A stretch of 64,000 bases of DNA from Icerya purchasi (taxonomy: Eukaryota > Arthropoda > Insecta > Hemiptera > Monophlebidae): the NCBI GenBank assembly GCA_039619475.1, contig CM077116.1, positions 106,127,164-106,191,163 on the forward strand, given 5' to 3'. Positions 33,535 to 45,479 of this stretch are shown in pieces (the stretch's first letter is position 1; each line of letters opens with the position of its first letter). Made by a program: the position numbers and the translations under genes. The notes beneath the pieces were generated by a model. The model did not search any database and had not been told where the DNA came from. It saw only the letters and a program-made list of their open reading frames with translations.

Positions 33535-33800
33535 ATGTTCAGTTTATTTTGATTTAAGTAAAGTTTTTGATGTTGTAGACTGGCTGATTTTAATAAAGAA
33601 ATTGTACAATTGCGGATTCTTTGGTAGTATTTATAATTGGTTAAGTTCACAGCTAATAAAAAGAAAATTTGTTACTAAAAAAAATGATACCTTAAGTGAA
33701 TGTAGGGGGCAGCAGCATAAAGTAGCACAGGGAAAAGCATATTAGGTTCTTTGTTATTTTTAATCTTCATCAATGATCTACGTAATTTCTTTTGATTAAC
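33535..33800 (+). pseudogene. Jockey/CR1-type RT fragment (motifs A and B)
   Basis: The plus strand reads FDLSKVFDVVDWLILIKKLY, then GSIYNWLSSQLIKRKFV, and after a frameshift GKSILGSLLFLIFINDLRNF. These are RT motif A, with FDLSKVFD including the catalytic D, the following Y+.Wl.syL..R.f block, and motif B (QG.iLGsLLFLiFINDL). A stop and a frameshift are present. It is followed by ATT-rich low complexity. It is on the opposite strand to the RNase H LINE next to it and is an independent relic. Confidence 0.8.
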
Positions 33801-34787
33801 ATTATTATTATTACTATTACTATCATTATTATCATCAATATTATCATTATTCCATTTCAATTATTATTGTTATTATGTGAATAGCCGATTACTGATAAAA
33901 CTATTTTTAGAACTAAATTAAGAATCATATGTGAAGTGTCTAAGAATAGTTGTGTAATATGGTGTAGGGGGGAGTACGTGGTTCAGATCAACCCTAGTGG
34001 CGATATTGAGTCAAGAACCTCCTCGCAAATCCTAATTTGTACATTCTAAAAAGAAATTAAGCAAATAAACGTTTTCATCGAAAAAAAAAATTATTTTCCA
34101 TATGATTTTAGGATGAACTTAAATTATTTTAAAGCAAAAATAAAACCATTAACACGCACATGTACGTGATTTATCAAGTAAAATACAATGTAGCTCTTGA
34201 CGTAATTACAGATTGCTACGCAAACGTAAATAAGAATAAGAAGAACATGGTGTCGAGGTGCAGTAAATTATTGCTAACGATGATGTATATACCAGAGCTG
34301 TTGATTAGTAATAGTATAAGCAGGCTTTCCTCAAATGACCTATGTGAATGCGGTAGGGTAAGAGGGTATCAATGATGTTGTCATTGCTTCAGCAGAGATA
34401 AGTAATAAGCCTCAAGAATAATTTAAGTATATAGATTGATAAATTATTATAAGTAACTATCTAAATGCTGTCATACCTCAATAGGGGCGGACAGTATAAA
34501 TTCGAAGGCCCTGTTAAGCAAAGTAAAAATAAATTAATAATAAACGGTAGCAATGCCAATAGTGGTCAATTAACCGGGGTAGTGTATAACAAAAAAAAAA
34601 AAAAGAATTTCACCATGAAAAATAATATTTTTACAGACTATATTCTTTTTCAAATCGCGGATAAATATCGGATTGCTACGTAAACGTAAATGTTTGTATT
34701 ACATGGTAAAATAAAATTACCGGTACGTAGACGCGCACTCTTAATAGGAAGTAAATTTTCTTTACATTATTAATTAATTATTAATTT

Positions 34788-34788
<1 letters not shown>
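33801..34788. other. Intergenic, possible LINE debris
   Basis: Small frames at 34160-34375 and 34465-34683 are unrecognised. GATTGCTACGYAAACGTAAA occurs twice (about 34211 and 34672). An A(14) run at 34590 could be a tail. No firm assignment. Confidence 0.4.

Positions 34789-34823
<35 letters not shown>
34789..34823. repeat. (ATA)n microsatellite
   Basis: About eleven ATA triplets followed by an imperfect ATAATGATAATA continuation. Confidence 0.95.
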
Positions 34824-34826
<3 letters not shown>

Positions 34827-34859
34827 AATGATAATAGTAATGATAATATTAGAAATTAT

Positions 34860-36950
34860 TATTATTGGAGTGGACACACGTTTCAACATTTCCACACTTT
34901 AAGAGGGTTAATTTAAGTTTTCTGAAACATCTCATTATTTACTACTAAGTAAAGCCTAACATTTAAGCTCATTTTCGGTAATGGAAAGAACCTATTCAAC
35001 TGGCAACACTTTTAAAACCAGAACGCTGTACCGAAATTAAAAATTTAAATCTCTTTACCCCCCGTCGCTATGTTTAAGGAAAACGTTGTTAATAGCGCGA
35101 AAAAATTCTTGCTTTAAAATTACTACGGTTTCTTGTCAACTTTTTATAATGAGGCCGTTTGAACATTGAAAAAGTTTGTCTTTTGCATAACTAAAACTTT
35201 GATTATTTTTTATCATTTCTTCACCTCAGTTATCGTTTGCTTTTTTTTTTTTTTTAATTTCAAATTAATAGTGATCATTAAGCTATTTTCCTTTAAACGG
35301 CTACGCGTTTAGGTTAATCAGCAGTGAAATTTTTTCAAATAAATATGTATTTATATATGTATATCTGGTATAATGAAAAGCCTACAAAAACCTTCGGCAA
35401 AACTAGGTGGTATTTAAGGACGTCGTTAAAACGAATTGTAAAAAGAGATGAAAAAATTTCTATTAAACTGTACTGAAGTAACGAAAAATTTCGAATCGTA
35501 CTAGTGAATGGTTCAAAAAAAAAGAATTGCAAGTCCAAACAGTGAGCGAACCAGCACATTTGTTAAACAGGATGGCAGGAGGAATATTACCGCAAAAAAC
35601 AGCATTTATTTGAAGCAGTAATTAGAAGTCTTCTATTTTTATTTTCATGATGAAACGCTAACTGCACAAACTGACCACATCTTGTTCCTAAATTCTTCTG
35701 GTCAGGATTCGGTTCTCTTTTCTCTTCCTTTTATGTCTAGGATAAAATTTTACAAGAACCATCGGGTAATCCCGATCGTGAGAGTTGCCTCTCCAGCTTG
35801 CAGCTGCTTTGTGGACTAGAGAGCGATCGGCGACACTTGGGGAAGACAATTCATCAGCGATGGTTTTACGATCAGGAGTCCGAAAGGCGGCTTTATGTTA
35901 AACGCGATGGAAATAAAAGAGCATGCAACACCTACGCTGAGAAGAACACTTCCCTAGGGAACCGTTTACACAGTCGTGTTGTTCTATTCTATCCAGACGT
36001 TGAAAAAAACGTACGATAATAGTCATACAGAGATTTAACAAACTGAACGAGAAACTACCTCGTGGCATTACTCCGCACTATTCAAATTGGGAACCTGACA
36101 CAGTTATTCGTCGTGCTTACTGACAAAAACATGAAGCCAGTTGGTCCGGTCCTATATCTATGCTTGTGAGTTTTCCGATAACGTCGATATTATATCATTA
36201 TCGGGTGCTATGAAACATATCCAGGATCATCTGGTAGATTCGAAAAAAAGTCGAAAGTTTTATTTACATATCGAATAAAGGTTTAGGCATACGTCAGTGG
36301 TTACTTTGGCCGAAACACTGAAATTACCTCGGATTAACTCGGAACCTACACAATTACAAAAAGAAGCCGGCTTAATATAAAACTTGAAGAAATAAGCTCC
36401 GACTGTGTTGATTCAACGCTGTCAGTGGAAAATTAAAGGTTGTTGTATTAAAACCGAACACAAACGTATGAAGATCGGTAATTCCAACGTTAAATGAAAT
36501 AATGTTAGGAAATATTGTGTCAACACTTTAGCGAGGTCGAAATAAAGGCATAAACCCGTTCGGAGATAAATATGTATATGAAAAAAAGAAAAAAATGACT
36601 TGAAGAACACGTTTATAACGGTTAATTTCTTAAATTAATGTCCCATTCAGGCGTTTGAAAATTGAAAATATACCGCCAAATCGAACTGCACTTTATCTGA
36701 GATACATATATTGACTTGTTATTATTGTCGACAGGAAAAAAAGGATATTCGATAAAGCTGTGCAGTTGCCGATGTGATATTAGAAAATGTGCCCTCCTAT
36801 AATAATAATGTGCGCGATTCTCTTTTCCGTCTGAAATTGTTACACCGTTATCTGCTCGAAACATCGAGGATCTCACAATCGATCCGAGGCTCGGACATGT
36901 ATGTAAAAATCTGTACGATCGAGAAGAGAGCACTTCAATTAAGTTTTTAA
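34860..36950. other. Intergenic, no gene recognised
   Basis: About 2 kb, mostly unique. The plus frame at 35798-36019 (about 73 codons, balanced composition) is unrecognised. Confidence 0.5.
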
Positions 36951-36959
36951 CGTTCGGTT

Positions 36960-38300
36960 TTTAGATCTGTTCGATTTTTTTCAGACTCGTTCAAAAATAA
37001 GCGCGGCCAGACTGCAAACTAGCAGAGCTATTATTCTTGAGCGCGGCATCTATCGATACAAAGTAGAGCGCATAAAGAACGGGTCTTTTGCCGTTCGTAT
37101 CGCTCGGAGGAACATGCGAGATAATAAATCAGCCAGGCAAAAAATTCAACTCGCCCCCGGGGCTAAGTAAATGATAAATTGCTGGACATAAGGGCAGATA
37201 AAAAAGCGACCGGTACTGGTAGGTATCGGACGGCAAATGATACGAACGGATAAAGATTCAACTCATTAACGGTAAGTAAGACGACTAGTAGCGGTGACCA
37301 GCTGGAGTGTTGCTGGCCGGCAGGCGAAGTCCTGACGAAAAATCCCAGAGGAATCGAACGACTGTAAGATTGATAAAAGGTAGTTGGCCCGGCCGTCCGG
37401 CGTAACAAATTCTCGCGGTGGTGCAGCGCCACCGTTTACACCGTTCGCCAAGAAGCTTTTACTTTCTTTGAGCAACAAGAAGGCGCTTCCGTCTTCGGTT
37501 TTCTTTTCTTCTTCTCTTTCTTACTTGCATTTTCCGTTTTGCGGTCAAGATCTCAAAACGCGATACCGCAGCGCAAGTGAAGAAGAGGTAGAATGAGAAA
37601 TGAGGAAAAATTTCGCGGACAGCGATTCAACGGAATAAATGACTAGCGCGACCGAGTGGGAGGAGGGCTGTTCTCGGATCGTGCAAGGCAAACAAACGAT
37701 TTCGCGTAAAAAGCGGCCGCTAAATCGAAAACACTTTTTTATTTTCATTTTTATAGCTGAAATAGCTTTTGAAACATTTGCACATGAAAAGTGGATGTTC
37801 CGGAACGGACGAAAATAAGCACGGCGACTGAGTGTGTGCTATGCGATATTTCGCGCAAATGGCCCCAGCATCCGTTCGAAATTTGCCTACATATCTGCGC
37901 GTGAGATTGCCGCAACGAGCACATACGCCCTAATACGATTCCAGTTGAGGAGATGGATTGGTCAATTTTTTTTCATTTCAATATTCCAGTTTCGCCAGAC
38001 TCTTCAGCTGCCGGCGGCCGGAGGGGACTGATTTACAAATGAGTTTAGTTTACCTATCTGCGCGTCTGCTATGATTACGTGAACGAGTTGGCCGACTCCC
38101 ATTTTGCACTTTAAACTCTCTTTACCCATTTCGAGAATGCGCGCTCGGTTCACCGTTATTTTTTTGCCTTTCTATTTCGGTTCCTTCGATTTTATAGAAA
38201 TTTTCGTTGTATAATGTAGGCGAGATTACGGCTGATTTGACGGCGAATCGAAAATAAATAAGCCGGCTGAGGAGATGTCGAATCCCCCCCGGACGCAAAA
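36960..38300. other. GC-richer unique block, candidate regulatory sequence
   Basis: Base composition rises visibly compared with the flanks (many GCGC, GGCC and CCGG words), while no frame is conserved and no TE motif is seen. TATCTGCGCGT occurs twice, at 37892-37902 and 38056-38066. Short overlapping frames on both strands (37163-37748) reflect the lower stop density in GC-rich DNA. It could be a promoter, enhancer or 5' exon area of a host gene whose coding part is not recognisable. Confidence 0.35.
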
Positions 38301-38699
38301 GTAATATAAATAGAAAGCTAAATAGAATGACGGTCGCTGAATCTTAAATAATTTCCGCTAATATCATTATATCATTAGCGTTACCGTTAAGTTCTAATCT
38401 CAGTAAGGGCAGAAAATTTATAATATTAACAAGAAGAGATTTTAAACTAGTGTTTCTTGTGTCTTCGGTTTTATTTTTTTTATAGGGTGTTTTTTTTTTT
38501 AAATAAAAATTTAAAAATTTGCGGCATTTCAAAGTTAGAACTAGCTGTTATTGAAAAGTTGTTTTTCACTTCTTGTTTTCTGGCGCCGTGAGTCCACGAG
38601 ATGATTTTAAAAATTGAAAAATAAAATAAAAAATAAACGAGTAAATAAAAAAGTAGTTGACTTCAAAATTTACTCTAAACAAAAAAATGATTTTTTTTT

Positions 38700-39057
38700 T
38701 TAAAAAATAGGCTTTTATTTATGCACTAAAAAGTACAAAATAACTTTATTAGTGTGCGACTCCCAGATGCGCAACATTAAAATCTGAAATCTGAGAAAAT
38801 ATTCTGAAAAATGAAAGCGGGGGCCATTGCGATGCGCAACAATGGAACAACACTAAATAGTGATTGTAGTTTTTGGCTTAGGATGTATTATAATATTAAT
38901 ATTTAATTATTACTCTGCGCCCCCCCCCGCGCTTTTATTTATCAGAATATTTTCTAGTTTCAGATTTTAATGATGCGTATCCGGTAGTTGCACACTAATA
39001 AAGTTATTTTGTACTTCCTTCGAGTGCATAAATAAAAGGCTATCTTTAAAAAGTTTT
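38700..39057. repeat. Foldback MITE with about 130-base imperfect arms
   Basis: Left arm (38700 to about 38826) and right arm (about 38918-39057) are imperfect reverse complements: for example GGCTTTTATTTATGCACT, GTACAAAATAACTTTATTAG and AAAATATTCTGA recur inverted. The interior of about 90 bases has no ORF. Its outer sequence GCACTAAAAAGTA is also found at the borders of the larger foldback at 50.9-52.2 kb and at 39.79 kb, suggesting one family. Confidence 0.85.
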
Positions 39058-39255
39058 TTTTATTTCTTTTTTTATTTTTTAGTCTAGACTTTTTACTATG
39101 TATTTCAATAAAAAACAATAAATTTTGAATTGTATTTTCTTTATTTTATTCAATATCTTGATTATAGGATATTTACAGAAATTTATGTTACATTTTATTA
39201 AATAATAGATCGCATTCTTTCAATTATATTGTCTTTTGTTTTTCATACAATACAT
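39058..39255. other. AT-rich spacer
   Basis: No gene seen. Confidence 0.5.
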
Positions 39256-39259
39256 ACCC

Positions 39260-39650
39260 CGACAAATAGCGCTCTTTCCAACAGTATATCATATACCGGG
39301 GGGAAAAAAAAATCCCAAAAGTTCGAGCTTTCGAAGGACCGAGGGGCTAATTTTAAAGTTGGAAACCTAGATGTTCCAAACCAAAGAAATATACGTGCAT
39401 GTGTATATTTTCAACCTTATTTAAAATTTTGAGCTATAATACTAGCGCCGCAAAGAGGGAGCTACATATTAGATCTCGCGCTTTTTTGAACTTTTTATAA
39501 GAAATAAAATATGGCTTTGTTCTTCACAAATAGCGATCTTTCCAACCCGACAAAAAAAAAAATATATTTTTCCTTAAAATTTCGAGCTTTCGGCACCTCG
39601 AGGGTCTAACTTTGAAGTTGGAAACCCGGGTGTTGCATAATGTTGTATTG
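39260..39650 (+). repeat. Tandem repeat of about 260 bp, two units (plus)
   Basis: CAAATAGCGCTCTTTCCAAC at 39264 recurs as CAAATAGCGATCTTTCCAAC at 39527, and the following blocks (A-run, TTCGAGCTTTCG, GGGKCTAA, AAAGTTGGAAAC) recur in the same order. The same array is found inverted at 50.33-50.70 kb. No ORF is shared by the copies, and the repeat is unlike any family I recognise. Confidence 0.75.
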
Positions 39651-42600
39651 CCATCTATAACAAGCATTTCTGCAAAAGGACACTTTTTTAATTCATCAGG
39701 AAGTAGATGAAAAATCGTTCGCAAGATTCTCCCTAGACAGACAGAATGATAGATATGACAAAGCGAGTTAAATAAAAATTTAATGAAACGCACTAAAAAG
39801 TAAAAAAATAAGTTACCGCATTAGAAATAATTTATAACCTTGAAGAAAGCATAACTCTGAAACAACATTCATACCTCAGTTAGAGCCTCGGTACACGAAA
39901 TTCCCCAAAAACCGGAAAACAATTAAAAACCGATATTAAAAGAGTACAACATAGTCACACTGGTCAAGTCAAGTATCGGAAGTGTTAGAGAATATGAATT
40001 GTTGCAATTTGAATTTCGAAAAATTTTTTAGTCTAAAATTCGCTACATGTACAAGCGGGGGATTCCGAAGTAATATTTGAATTTCGTCAGTGATGAGCTT
40101 GTAAATCCCGCATTGACAGTTTCAGATTCGTTATCTCCAAAATTCAACGCCCCTTTAATTTTATAATTTCGGGTGTTCATATTTTCCCTGCATTCTAATG
40201 AAAATTTTTCGGCTATTATTTGTCTGGTCATATTAAAGAAAATACATTTCTTAAGGTGACGACACCTTTTTTCACGTTTTACACATAATAATGGGCAAAC
40301 GCACTGCCAGTTACAATTTCTAATAAACAGAGCATATTGTCGGCATCAGTCCACATGGTCAAAAGTCGTACGCATAATGTTAAGATCATTTCTGTTAGTG
40401 ATGAGCTTGTGTAAATGACGCTTTGGTGGTTTCCTTTATTCGAATCTATATATTTATTCGTGATCACTAACATTGATAATATTGTTGCCTTACTAAATAC
40501 GTTTCTTGATAACATATTAAGTGTCATTGAAGTTTGTTATATTACTAAAAACCATCCTAAAGGGGCCTTCTCTGTTTCACGCGCTTTGATGATTGTAGAG
40601 TATCTACGATGATCGATATTTTTCATCGGCACGGTACCGCCACTGAACAGAACGCTTTAGAATGAATAAGGATTAAAATCGGTCGAAATACCGGAAAGTT
40701 ATGCGCGAACAAACATAAAAAAAACCAAAATATGCGATGAACATATGTAACTTACTATTTTTGAAGAAAATTGTGCGCATAGACATTCAAAATTAACGAA
40801 CGATAAGTTTTTAATTGTACTTATACAATTTCCTGCTGCGTTAAAAATGGTTCTAAAAATTAAAGAATAATTTTAATCGGATAAATATTAATAGTAGATA
40901 TTGCCCCCGTTCGCTCGGCTGACGACGCCGTAAGTGGGCTCCTCAATCTGTTCACTTCAATAGCATATTAATTAAAACTACTTGAAAAAGAAAATAAAAA
41001 AAAAGGGATCGATGCGCTTTTTCTTATTCATGTTTAATCTCATATAAAATCTGAATATCTGTTCCGCTAAATTTATTGGCCTCTTTTCGTCTTTCGGTAT
41101 TTTTTCGCACCTTTTGAGATTTCTCTCGAGCGATAATGTTAATTATATTTCGGTATCGTTTTCGTTGTTATCGCTTTCCGAGTATTTTTTACTTTTTACA
41201 AAAATACTTGATAATAACAATTTCTATTTTGCAAAAACTGAACTTTTCTATTTTATTCGATTATTTTTCAAGATCACGTGCAAATTAAAGTGTAGATGCT
41301 TTGCTTTTTTTAAATTAAAGTTTTTTTTTTTTGTGTTAATCTGGAGGCGGTGGCTAATAAAAAAAACTGTGATTTGTTTATTTAAATTTAATAACGCCTA
41401 GGGATGGCCTGGTTAATTTTAAATGTACACATATTTTTGAAAAATGTTCAGGTTAATGCGAAAATAGCAGTTGAAAGTATAAACTAAAAAAAGTAGAAAC
41501 CGATATTTTAAATTATCAAACTATTTCGAGACATTGCTTTTATTCCGATTATTTGCGGTATTTTAATATGAAAAATGGAACAGGCAGACTGGTGATCTTC
41601 GGTTCAGTTGAACAATCTCATCTTTTTATAAGGAATTTGATTTTATCGGCTTTGTATGTATTTATCTTTTTCGTAGTTCCTGAGGAGGTTGTTTGTTTCA
41701 ATATATGGTAATCGATTTTGTCCACTCTCCTTTCTACAACCGTCCACACGACTCGGAACTCGAGGTCAATTTCCATTAATTGTTCTCACTTTGGTCTTTT
41801 TGACCCCGAGGTGCTCGCGTATTTCTCTTGCTCACGTAATATCAGTTTCTTCCTTGCATTTGATTAACGTCTATCTCCGTTCTTTAAGTGACGCAATCGT
41901 TCTCGTATGAACTTAAGCAGAATTTAATTATTCGTAAAACTTCGTCGATAGGTGAATTATCAGGAGTCCAAAAAAAAAACTAAAGCCAAAACTTTATATA
42001 ATTATCAGATGTTAATAATATTAATTACACTTTATACGTATACACTCATAATATATATATATATGGTAAATAAATAAATATCACTACTGTATTCATCTTA
42101 TACCGCTACGTAATTTGTTTAACTTTATAATAATAAAAATGAAATAAAACAATTCGCTTTCACGTATACTATTTATGACACATTAATAACTGAGCCAGAC
42201 TCGGTTGAAAATAATCGTGTAACCTTTTTCGTATCGATTTGACGTAATTAAGTTTTCTATCGATTATGTGCAGCGTTTAAAAATGCCAATCTGGCTATCT
42301 TACAATAGAAGACTATTACTTTTTGGCGGTCGAGGGGGTGTGACCACACAGAGGAGCTCGGAAGGATCGAGTTTATTTCTATTTAACAGTTTTTTGGTTT
42401 TTATTATTTTTTTCTAACAATAATCAGGTGCGCAGTATACCTTCCCGTTAGTTATTATAACTATTCGTGTTTATTAAAAATGTTTAGTTGGCCAACTCTG
42501 CGAGCGTTTTAACGAAATGCCCTATTCACTTAAGCCAGACCGTTGCGTGGCCAATACGTGCGTAGGGAAATTTTTCTCTCTTCACATAGTAACGTACATA

Positions 42601-43270
42601 TCTGCGTTCTAACAGACACTGAGGACGCGGATCAGTATGGCGAAAAGTGGTCGATTTTTCGGATTGGCCGTGGCACACGTGCGCGATAAAAGAAGCGAGA
42701 TCTATCAGTTGCACAATGGTGCGGATGATGCGGCCTGATATTAAGTAATCGGAATGAGTTAAGAAAATCGTTGGTCTGTAAAGGCGAGACGGGTTTTAAA
42801 AATCGTCAAAAGAGTTTAGTTAAATCTGCAAAACGGGAAGCCGGCTTTTGCCTTCGGTGCTGGTGTCCCATCAGCGAGCTGCCGCTCAGCCAGCGCTGGT
42901 GCAATATCAATTACGCACACACGCACGCACTGACGTGCCCGTGAACGCGTATTTTCGTATGTGGTGGTGCGCGCGCGAAGGATAGTTAAGGATGGAGCGC
43001 GTTATCGTTTTCTTTTTTCGTTATGGTTTTTCTTGTTTTCAACTTATTGACTAGAATGGAAGCAGTCTATATTATATCGTCTGCTATTTACCGCCCTCTT
43101 CAGTGAGTCCTATCAAATTCTTTTATCTGCACGAGGTTGCAGGATATATCTGTGTAATAAGCTATCCGGGCGCTTGTGCAATTGGCATGTTTTTCAGCAG
43201 TTGATTCTTTCCAGAATAGCATTATCCGCGCCCAGATCAGCTCTGATGGTAACATTCTTCTGCAGCGGTA
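39651..43270. other. Intergenic, no gene recognised
   Basis: Contains GCACTAAAAAGTAAAAAA at 39792, the border motif of the foldback family. CAGTGATGAGCTTGT and TTAGTGATGAGCTTGT at 40085 and 40395 hint at an old duplication of about 310 bases. A (TA)n lies at 42048-42064. The segment 42840-43270 is more GC-rich and precedes the possible exon at 43.3 kb. Confidence 0.5.
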
Positions 43271-43334
43271 GTTGCTTGCGTTGTTGTTTTCCTTCCTTTT
43301 TTTTCCACTTTTATTTCATTTCGTTTCTTCGCAG

Positions 43335-43484
43335 TTGGATGACTTGATTGCCAGTTTAAAAAGTTCGATAGGAAAGCCGGTGGAGCTGCCGTCGCTGTCT
43401 CACTGGCTTCAACAACGAATCCACTCGGACGTTAAATACGTTACGACATCGGCGAGCGTCTGCGAGCAGCGGGACGCGGGATAA
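43335..43484 (+). CDS. Possible host exon, unrecognised protein
   Basis: A strong 3' splice-site-like stretch (long pyrimidine tract ending TTCTTCGCAG) stops at 43334. It is followed by an open, GC-rich frame of 49 codons, starting LDDLIASLKSSIGKPVELP and containing LSHWLQQRIHSDVKY, to a TAA. The frame has balanced amino-acid use, unlike the random frames around it. The same frame is open upstream to an ATG at 43272, giving a leader with a signal-peptide look (LLFSFLFFPLLFHF), but that stretch is the pyrimidine tract itself. No family is recognised. It may be chance, a 3'-terminal exon, or a very short gene. Confidence 0.22.
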   Translation: MDDLIASLKSSIGKPVELPSLSHWLQQRIHSDVKYVTTSASVCEQRDAG

Positions 43485-44197
43485 CTTTTATCTGGAATCT
43501 CCGGAGTTGGAAAAGATAATAAAGGAGATTCTTTAATTCTTTTAATTCGCGCAAGAACAATTCCACTCGGCCCTCCGCGCAGACTCGTCGTTTCAGCTTG
43601 CGAGATTTATTTACTGGAAACACGATCGGCTTAGTCACGTTTTCGAAATTCGGCCTGCACCCTTGGCCGGTGTACGCTATGCGTATTTATGTTAATGGTA
43701 ATAAATTGCGTTTGTAGGGCAGTTTCGCACTGGCATTTGTTTATCGTTTTATGAACGTTATTATGAGACACGCATCTCTCTCTCGCTCTCTCTCTCTCTC
43801 TCTTCGTCTTATGCATATTGTTTCTCGTTCGCATGTATACCAGTTTCGAAAGGACTTCATTCAAATATCGATGACATAACTGTTATCATTATTATTCTTA
43901 TTATTTTAAATATTACTTTCACACGTAAGAAGATTTCAAATTTAAGGAAAATTTACCTGCCATCAATTTCCATGATAAAGTAAAATATTATTATTTTTCT
44001 AGCACTCGTATTTTCCATTTTTATCGATTATGGAATTTTTTTATTCAAATTACAGACCTTTCTCAATTATATAATTTCAAAATTCGTAAAAATCCGGTTC
44101 TTTGGCGTGTAACCCCACAGCTAGTTTTTGTTGTTTTTTTTCGCAATTTAGTAATAAAAGTTTTTGGCTTATTTCGATCATTCGTATTCTTACATTA
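43485..44197. other. Intergenic with CT microsatellite
   Basis: Apart from the (CT)n at 43775-43804 nothing is recognised. Confidence 0.5.
43775..43804. repeat. (CT)n microsatellite
   Basis: TCTCTCTCTCGCTCTCTCTC-type array with one interruption. Confidence 0.95.
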
Positions 44198-44430
44198 GGT
44201 AGCGCAGTAGCCCCTGATAGATAAGATGCTTGACTACCAAAGCGGAAGTCTCGAGACTTTTCTCGTTTCGAACTCAATTATATACCATATCATTCACCTT
44301 GAATTCCAAGAGAAATTTGAAAAAGTAAATATCCCATGAGAAACGAGCAGGCGCCTTTTCTCAACATTTGAAAAGCTTAATTCTACAATCCATGATACCT
44401 CATCAAGGCTAGGTTCGCTTTTTACTTTTT
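44198..44430 (+). repeat. tRNA-derived SINE family 1, old diverged copy
   Basis: The head GTAGCGCAGTAGCCCCTGAT, GCTTGACTACCAAAGCGGAA and CTCGAGAC aligns with the A-box to B-box part of the 10.57-kb SINE. The body CCAAGAGAAATTTGAAAAAG and the end CATCAAGGCTAGGTTCGCTT align with ACCAGAGAAATCTGGGAAAG and GTCAAGGGTATGGAACTC. Divergence is much higher than between the two other copies. Confidence 0.75.
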
Positions 44431-45479
44431 TATTTCGGTCCGACCGACGAAATATACGTGATGATAATACTATAACGAAAGCGGTTTTTGGATTTTCTAT
44501 TTAAACAAGCAGTGAACCGGTTTAAATTGTGTTACGCTCGGGAAACGTCATACCAGGCGAAATCGTTAATTTTCGGACACTGTTATAAATATATGCAAAA
44601 TGTAAAAAATCAAAGTTTTTAATGTTCAAATTTATAGAGTTATACGTTCGGTATTCGATAAAATTTTTTTGAGTCGAAATATGATACGAATGAATAAAGT
44701 CTATTAAAACAAGTTCAATTCGTATATATTTATTTTTTTATTATTATCGCGCCCCATGTTTATGAAGTTTTACAGAACTGACACGCGATAGTATTCTTTT
44801 TTAGGTTCATTTCCTGATGCGCTCCAAAAATTCATTTGGAAAGAATTTTGATTGCAAATTGTGATTCGTGTCGTCGCAAAAGTCCCATCGTTTGTGCTGT
44901 TTTCTGTCTGGAGATATTGCGAGTTGATTACCAAATCCGCCACGCATTTTAATTTTCAAAAAAAAAACAAAATAAAAATTTATGTTGTTACGCTGGTTTG
45001 TACCCTGAAAATCGTCTTTGGTTTCAGTTTGATTGCCAGCAGGTGGGATTAAGAACCTCTTAGCGTTAACGGAAAAAGATTGAATTGAATTATGAGTTAA
45101 TAACAAAAAAGAAAAAAAAGCAACTATATATATATATATATCAAATGTTAATGATCGATCTCTTTTTCAAATACTCCTCCACCCTTTCAGTGAAGCAGAG
45201 GTTAAAAAATGTAACATTTACTATTACGAAAGAAACGATTTTCATTCTCACCACGGAAGATAATAAAGAGGAAAGGCGAGAGAGAAAAAATAGACATTTT
45301 TGGAATCGTATAAAATATATGAGGATTATTGTCTCGTTGATGCGTCGACTGCATTTTCTGAATAACGTTTATTAGAACTATTTTCTTAAAATCCGGATTT
45401 CTCTGAAAAGAATTTTTTAGTTTAAAGTGTAAAAAAGTTTTTACAGAAAAATGTCTAATCGGTTCAGTTCAATGTAATT
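44431..45479. other. Intergenic, nothing recognised
   Basis: (TA)n at 45126-45142. Frames are Lys-rich and low complexity. Confidence 0.55.

Noticed and set aside
30424..34823. CRISPR-like or satellite array from ATT/ATA runs
   Set aside because: Simple trinucleotide microsatellites without spacers; eukaryotic context.
43272..43334. Signal peptide of a secreted protein
   Set aside because: The hydrophobic residues are a translation of a polypyrimidine tract that ends in CAG, better explained as a splice acceptor or chance.
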